From: Piliocolobus tephrosceles
Lineage: Eukaryota; Chordata; Mammalia; Primates; Cercopithecidae
NCBI RefSeq assembly: GCF_002776525.5
Contig: NC_045441.1
Span: 84,770,918 to 84,834,917, forward strand
Direction: 5' to 3'
Length of the DNA: 64,000 bases
The notes below the pieces were generated by a model that ran no database searches, was not told where the DNA came from, and saw nothing but the letters and a program-made list of their open reading frames with translations. A program made the translations under genes and the position numbers. Below are positions 60,701 through 64,000 of this stretch, in pieces; position 1 is the stretch's first letter; each line of letters begins with the position of its first letter.

Positions 60701-61479
60701 AATTCATGACATTTTACCATATCATTTTTAAAAAATATTTCAAGTTCTGACAAATAGGAACAAAGTTTTTGGTTCTTTGTATAAAGAATGTGAAAAAACC
60801 AGTATGGAAAGGATGATTTCACATGTTCAATCTGCTTATTACTATATATGCAATATGTAAATAGTAGTGAACTTTTCAGTACAATAAGATATACAAATCT
60901 AGAATATAATTATGAAAGAGGAGTTAAATTGTATCACAAATTATCAATATCAGTTAAAAACAAATCATTAACTTATTTACAGTTAACAACAAAAATTTAT
61001 CCATTTTCTTTGGCTAACAGTTCAAATAAACAGATTTGCCATCATGGAGCTCATCATTTTATAATTTAAGAAAAGAAAAAATGTAATGTCTGTTTGTTAT
61101 AATGTCGTATACAGTTTTTGTTATCAGTTTAGTAAATTGACTAATTTCCAGTTCTGAAAATTTCTCCTGAAAGAGATGAATAAAGGATGGTAGGGTGGGG
61201 GCGGTGGCTCACACCTGTAATCCCAGCACTTTGAGAGGCCAAGGTGGGCAGATCACCTGAGGTCAGGAGTTCGAGACCAGCCTGGACAACATGGCGAAAC
61301 CCCATCTCCACTAAAAATACAAAAATTAGCTGGGCGTGGTGGTGCATGCCTGTAATCCCAGCTACTCGGGAGGCTGAGGCAGGAGAATCACTTGGATCCA
61401 GAAGGCGGAGGTTGCAGTGAGCTGAGATAGTGCCACTGCACTCCAGCCTAGGTGACAGAGTGAGACTCAGTCTGAAAAG

Positions 61480-61510
<31 letters not shown>

Positions 61511-62293
61511 GGAAAGAAAAACAAAGGTATTTAATAGAGCCTCTCTTTTTGTTTTTTCCAGATATGCATATTACTACTCAGGATTGGGTGCTGGAGTTCT
61601 TGTTGCTGCCTATATACAAGTTTCATTTTGGACTTTGGCAGCTGGTCGACAGATCAGAAAAATTAGGCAAAAATTTTTTCATGCTGTTCTACGACAGGAA
61701 ATAGGATGGTTTGACATCAACGACACCACTGAACTCAATACGCGGCTAACAGAGTAGGTACATTGTTAATGTCACACTTTCATACAGAAATTAATTACTA
61801 TGTGAAAATTTGTCAAGGAAAGCTTTTAGATGAAAAATGTGACTAGATTGAGCATCTGACCTATATTAGAAATCAACCATCTGGCAGCCATGTCTGGCAG
61901 CATCTATAGCCTAGGCCATTGCATGTTGGCTTTCCCCCAAGGTGCACAGCATGTTTATTTGAGGACTGAGCTCACATCTTATACTTGTTTATTTCTCATG
62001 AAACTTTCTACTGCAGGACCTGACAGGTGCTAGACTCTCAGTAAAGATGGTTGAATGAATGGATGATTGAATTAATTTACAAAGAGACTTGCTTTAGTAA
62101 TTGTCGACTCTTCACTTATTCAACAAATATTTGAGGGTGTTTAATGTGCTAAGTACCATTCTGTGTGTTCGTAATGTATCAGTGAACAAAGCACAGATCT
62201 CCGTTCTTTTGGTGCTTACGTTCCAGTAGGGGGAGATAGATGATAAACTTTCCTGACTGGGAGTCCTGGCAAGCGCATCCTGAGCAAATAAGT

Positions 62294-62326
<33 letters not shown>

Positions 62327-62426
62327 NNNNNNNNNNNNNNNNNNNNNNNNNNNNNNNNNNNNNNNNNNNNNNNNNNNNNNNNNNNNNNNNNNNNNNNNNN
62401 NNNNNNNNNNNNNNNNNNNNNNNNNN

Positions 62427-62461
<35 letters not shown>

Positions 62462-63202
62462 GAGAAGCAAGACATTTAGGGTCTTGTAAACCACAAAGAC
62501 CTCAGCTTTCACCCAGTGAAATGGCAGCTGTTGGTAGTTTCTGAGCTGAGCAGTAACATGAGCAGACTTGCATTTTCAAAGGATCACACTGTCTGCTGTG
62601 TTGAGAATAGACTGGATTGAGAATAGGGACAACGGTAGAAGCAAAGATCTTTTCCCTGTTACTTCCCTATAATAAGAAATGCAGTAATCCTTCCCTATTA
62701 CTGTTGCTTATTATTGTTGCAATGCTCTTAATTCTTGCTTTTAAACAGATAGATTTATATGCTCAAAATGTTAATGCTTCTCTCATAGGATTGACTCATT
62801 TAATAGTATCAACTTTAATGATACTAACTTGTTAGAAGCACTGATTAATCCTGAATTTCTTCCTTTGTACGGTGTTTAGGTGGGGAAGATGTTATTCAAG
62901 AGGCTAAGACTCTCAAAGAGGCTTGCAGTTAGTGAACAAATTTTACTTGTCTATGTGTTTGTTGGATGTCTACTTCATCTTTCTAACTGAAACCTCCTGC
63001 CTGTAACCACTTAGGTGTGATCTTTTTTAGTGACATCTCCAAAATCAGTGAAGGAATTGGTGACAAGGTTGGAATGTTCTTTCAAGCAGTAGCCACGTTT
63101 TTTGCAGGATTCATAGTGGGATTCATCAGAGGATGGAAGCTCACCCTTGTGATAATGGCCATCAGCCCTATTCTGGGACTCTCTGCAGCCGTTTGGGCAA
63201 AG
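45684..63202 (+). CDS. ABCB4: ABCB4 (MDR3 phosphatidylcholine floppase), 5' part: first six coding exons
   Basis: Join of 45684-45763, 48485-48539, 51767-51917, 60078-60135, 61562-61753 and 63031-63202: 708 nt, 236 codons, all with AG/GT ends and compatible phases. The protein starts MDLEAARNGTARRPRSAEGD. It includes KRKKTKKVKLIGVLTLFRYS, the two NFS sequons and RYAYYYSGLGAGVLVAAYIQ, and ends SAAVWAK at 236. Human MDR3, as recalled, differs at only a few residues with no indels. ABCB4 moves phosphatidylcholine to the outer leaflet of the hepatocyte canalicular membrane for bile. The rest of TMD1, NBD1 and everything after lie right of the window. It is tandem to, and a duplicate of, ABCB1. 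Confidence 0.96.
46060..46069 (+). promoter_or_regulatory. ABCB4: D-box-like palindrome in ABCB4 intron 1
   Basis: ATTACGTAAC, a perfect match to RTTAYGTAAY (DBP/HLF/TEF and NFIL3/E4BP4 type), about 300 bp after the first coding exon. The same palindrome survives in the inverted copy at 21997-22006. Related mdr1a is reported to be clock-controlled through such factors. For this site binding is untested. Confidence 0.45.
47400..48090 (-). mobile_element. L2 relic, antisense (3' region)
   Basis: 'ggtaatatttgagcaaagac', 'gggaagagcattcctggaaa', 'ggcagtgcaaagaccctgag', 'tcatgtagggtctcagaggt' and 'aaagccattgtaggtttttg' follow antisense L2 3' text closely. Confidence 0.8.
48485..48539 (+). CDS. ABCB4: ABCB4 coding exon 2: basic N-terminal segment
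   Basis: The acceptor is tttttacag|CAACCA and the donor is ACATTG|gtaagc. The exon is 55 nt: one base completing S27, then 18 codons to L45. The Lys/Arg-rich stretch NQKRKKTKKVK is the cytosolic segment before the elbow helix, followed by LIGVLTL. N28, K36 and L39 differ from recalled human (K, T, M). Confidence 0.93.
48635..48946 (+). mobile_element. Alu, old (J-like)
   Basis: Full-length sense Alu with an interrupted middle A-rich linker and a (CAACAAC)-type tail, about 95 bp after ABCB4 coding exon 2. Confidence 0.9.
51371..51424. repeat. (GT)n microsatellite with interruptions
   Basis: GT units interrupted by AT and CT dinucleotides. Confidence 0.93.
51767..51917 (+). CDS. ABCB4: ABCB4 coding exon 3: elbow, TM1, start of first loop
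   Basis: The acceptor is ttttag|TTTCGA and the donor is CTTCCAG|gtaagc. The exon is 151 nt (F46-P95 plus one base). FRYSDWQDK is the elbow helix. [27 protein letters not shown] is TM1. TDKFVDTAGNFSLP opens the first extracellular loop with the N-glycosylation sequon N91-F-S. V76 and L94 differ from recalled human (I, F). Confidence 0.96.
53040..53285 (-). repeat. MIR, antisense
   Basis: 'tactatgtgctaggtcctat', 'aaaccaaggcttggagaggg' and 'gttacactgctggtggatgt': antisense MIR core. Confidence 0.8.
53431..53733 (+). mobile_element. AluS-like with target-site duplication
   Basis: Full-length GGCCGGGCACAGTG start and poly(A) tail, flanked by the exact 11-bp duplication gtctttaaaga (53420-53430 and 53734-53744). 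Confidence 0.93.
53917..54057 (+). mobile_element. Alu right-arm fragment
   Basis: 'gctactcgggaagctgaggc' to 'caagaccttgtctc' plus A-rich tail. The left arm is missing, and it lies directly before an L1 fragment. Confidence 0.85.
54058..54395 (+). mobile_element. L1 3' end fragment
   Basis: 'gcaacatgaatacagctgga', 'ctcacttataagtgggagct' and 'cctgcacatatactccctga' then 'tctaaaataaaaattgaaat'. Typical L1 3' end. Confidence 0.85.
55115..55545 (+). mobile_element. Old L1 (L1M-type) 3' end
   Basis: 'gatagatacatacaatggaa', 'gatgaaccttgaggacatga', 'ggaatggtggttagtagggg' and 'actgaactgtacacttaaaa': classic old L1 3' end. Confidence 0.8.
56880..57065 (+). repeat. MIR, sense
   Basis: 'atgagctgtgtgacggtgag', 'caagtctcttaacctctata' and 'aaatgatcaataaatattgg' in sense MIR order. 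Confidence 0.75.
57232..57680. repeat. MER5A-like DNA element interrupted by an Alu
   Basis: 'ggcatattagaatcaaccag' lies left of the antisense Alu at 57262-57543. 'ctcaaccagagattctagct', 'gagcctgggcatctataatt' and 'catgtaattctaatgcacag' lie right of it. Joined, they give the order of a MER5A-type element. Confidence 0.6.
57262..57543 (-). mobile_element. Alu, old (J-like), antisense, inside a MER5-like element
   Basis: 'gagacagggtcttgctctgt' to 'gccactgggcctggc', with the J-like 'tgaactcctgggctcaagta'. Short cactttt repeats stand on both sides. Confidence 0.88.
57988..58401 (-). mobile_element. MaLR (MST-type) LTR, antisense
   Basis: 'tgtgttagtccattttgtgt', 'ctgggtaatttataaagaaa', 'catgaactgagtgagaactc' and 'ttaggccccacctccaacac' then 'ccgtatca': the antisense text of MST LTRs, the same group as 19472-19852 on the other strand. 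No internal part attached. Confidence 0.85.
59090..59330 (+). repeat. MIR, nearly complete
   Basis: 'gtatagtgttacgagcatag', 'agctctgccacttactagct', 'ttcctcttctataaaatggg' and 'aataaatgctcaataaacat': a well-kept sense MIR. Confidence 0.88.
60078..60135 (+). CDS. ABCB4: ABCB4 coding exon 4: first extracellular loop
   Basis: The acceptor is aatttag|TGAACT and the donor is ACTAG|gtaact. The exon is 58 nt (end of V96, N97-T114, start of R115). It carries the second sequon N97-F-S and then LSLLNPGKILEEEMT, leading to TM2. This loop is shorter than the ABCB1 loop, as expected for ABCB4. Confidence 0.95.
60136..61561 (+). other. ABCB4: ABCB4 intron (coding exons 4-5)
   Basis: Intron gtaact...ttccag. 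Apart from the Alu at 61193-61527 near its 3' end I recognise nothing in its AT-rich sequence. Confidence 0.85.
61193..61527 (+). mobile_element. Alu with (AAAAG)n tail next to ABCB4 coding exon 5
   Basis: Full-length sense Alu whose tail has become an AAAAG pentanucleotide repeat (61477-61520). It ends about 35 nt before the exon. Confidence 0.92.
61562..61753 (+). CDS. ABCB4: ABCB4 coding exon 5: TM2 and first intracellular loop
   Basis: The acceptor is tttttccag|ATATGC and the donor is CTAACAGA|gtaggt. The exon is 192 nt (end of R115, Y116-T178, start of D179). YYYSGLGAGVLVAAYIQVSFWTLA is TM2. RQIRKIRQKFFHAVLRQEIGWFDINDTTELNTRLT is the intracellular loop with coupling helix that contacts the nucleotide-binding domains. 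V157 replaces recalled human I. Confidence 0.96.
62100..62620 (-). repeat. L2-like 3' end, antisense, broken by the gap
   Basis: 'ctcttcacttattcaacaaa' and 'cagtgaacaaagcacagatc' lie left of the gap. 'agggtcttgtaaaccacaaa', 'cagtaacatgagcagacttg' and 'ggatcacactgtctgctgtg' lie right of it, in antisense L2 order. Confidence 0.6.
62327..62426. other. Assembly gap, 100 N
   Basis: Exactly 100 Ns between two poly(A) runs of about 30 bases (62295-62325 and 62427-62457), most likely a placeholder of unknown true size. Open frames spanning it (poly-K/poly-F) are artefacts. Confidence 0.99.
63031..63202 (+). CDS. ABCB4: ABCB4 coding exon 6: TM3 to start of TM4
   Basis: The acceptor is tcttttttag|TGACAT and the donor is GCAAAG|gtatgt. 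The exon is 172 nt (end of D179, D180-K236). DISKISEGIGDKVGMFFQAVATFFAGFIVGFIRGWKLTLVIMAISPILGLSAAVWAK covers the end of the first intracellular loop, TM3, the short outer loop and TM4. It is identical to human MDR3 as recalled. The next exon lies past the window. Confidence 0.97.
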
Positions 63203-64000
63203 GTATGTTTGAAAGCTGGCCATTTTTATGTGTGTTAACCCCTGCACACAGTTATCTTTAATATGCAGAAGTCTCATGTACCTGTGCAGGTCTGCATTAA
63301 ATGTCAGTTGAAACTACATCCAGTAACATGGTGTTAATATGGTGCTTTAGTAAGGAAATTAATCTTTAACATAATTCAAAATGTCACAGGCTGGGTGTGG
63401 TGACTCATTCCTGTATCCCAGCACTTTGGGAGGCCAAGGTGGGTAGATCACTTGAGGTCAGGAGTTCAAGACCAGCCTGGCCAACATGGCAAAACCCTGT
63501 CTCTACTAAAAATATGAAAAACTAGCCTTGCGTGGTGGTGCATGCCTGTAATCCCAGCTACTCGGGAGGCTGAGACAGGAGAACCACTGAACCCAGGAGG
63601 TGGAGGTTGCAGTGAGCCACGATCATGCCACTTCACTCCAGCTTGGGTGACAGAGTAAGACTTCATCTCAAAATAATAATAATAATAATAAAATAAAAAA
63701 ATTCACAGTTCTTACTTCAGTTACCCTTAAGGAAGTGCGACTTTAAAATATAACATTACCCTCAAATTATTGCATGAACATAAAAATTTTAAATAGAGTT
63801 TGGATTTGTTCTACTTATTTTGATCATTACCTGTTATGGTTAAGTGGCACTCTGCCAGTTTTGCCTTGCAATAAAATACACAAAATGTATTCTGCTTCAG
63901 CCAACACTTCAGAGTCGAGAAATTTTACTGGCAATTTTTGCTCATCCTGGAGTTGATGATTTACATAGTGAACTACTTGTATCTCTTCTGTTTTTATTTT
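63203..64000 (+). other. ABCB4: ABCB4 intron after coding exon 6 (runs off the window)
   Basis: Contains one sense Alu and otherwise AT-rich sequence without recognised features. Confidence 0.85.
63389..63702 (+). mobile_element. Alu
   Basis: Full-length sense Alu (GGCTGGGTGTGGTGACTCA) ending in an (AATA)n tail. Confidence 0.92.

Larger units (their letters stand above)
61754..63030 (+). other. ABCB4: ABCB4 intron (coding exons 5-6) with assembly gap
   Basis: Intron gtaggt...ttttag. An antisense L2-like piece (about 62100-62620) is interrupted by poly(A) and a 100-N gap. The true intron length is unknown. Confidence 0.85.

Noticed and set aside
62216..62512. Open frames with poly-Lys/poly-Phe and X residues
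   Set aside because: They cross the N gap and poly(A) runs; artefacts.
1..64000. tRNA, rRNA, CRISPR or prokaryote-like systems
   Set aside because: No direct-repeat arrays with spacers, no tRNA clover-leaf text or rRNA-like blocks noticed. Sequence is primate nuclear DNA throughout.

Overview
The window is nuclear DNA from a primate, probably a simian that is not a great ape. Dimeric Alu elements (including an AluY-type copy with a perfect 19-bp target-site duplication), L1 of several ages, MaLR LTRs, MIR and L2 fill most of it. The only protein-coding exons belong to two tandem ABCB transporter genes on the + strand. Their deduced proteins are close to human P-glycoprotein (ABCB1) and MDR3 (ABCB4) as I recall them, but not identical. 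Several ABCB1 residues that differ from human match what I recall of mouse Mdr1a, so they look ancestral.

Layout. 468-15685 holds the last six coding exons of ABCB1 (residues about 929-1280: TM11, TM12 and the whole second nucleotide-binding domain), followed by a short 3'UTR with a poly(A) signal near 16042. 16063 to about 44900 is a 29-kb intergenic stretch. It contains nested L1s, two MaLR LTRs, a nearly full-length antisense L1 carrying an AluY and a second L1 inside it, an antisense L2 relic and MIRs. From about 44925 to 45780 a CpG island marks the ABCB4 promoter. Six ABCB4 coding exons follow (45684-63202, residues 1-236: N-terminus, TM1, glycosylated first loop, TM2 and on to about TM4), and the gene runs off the right edge. 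A 100-N assembly gap sits in an ABCB4 intron at 62327-62426.

The least expected structure is at about 21745-22440. It is an inverted copy of the ABCB4 first coding exon plus flanking intron (about 45640-46315), 23 kb upstream and roughly 90% identical by eye in its best part. It keeps intron sequence, so it is a DNA-level duplication and not a retrocopy. Its start codon is GTG, but the splice-donor GT is kept, and a perfect D-box-like palindrome (PAR-bZIP/E4BP4 type) is present in both copies.

The two genes are paralogues. ABCB1 encodes a broad-specificity drug efflux pump. ABCB4 encodes the phosphatidylcholine floppase of the bile canaliculus. The window covers the junction between them: the 3' end of one, the spacer, and the promoter and 5' end of the other. 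I see no bacterial-type operons, CRISPR arrays, tRNA or rRNA genes.
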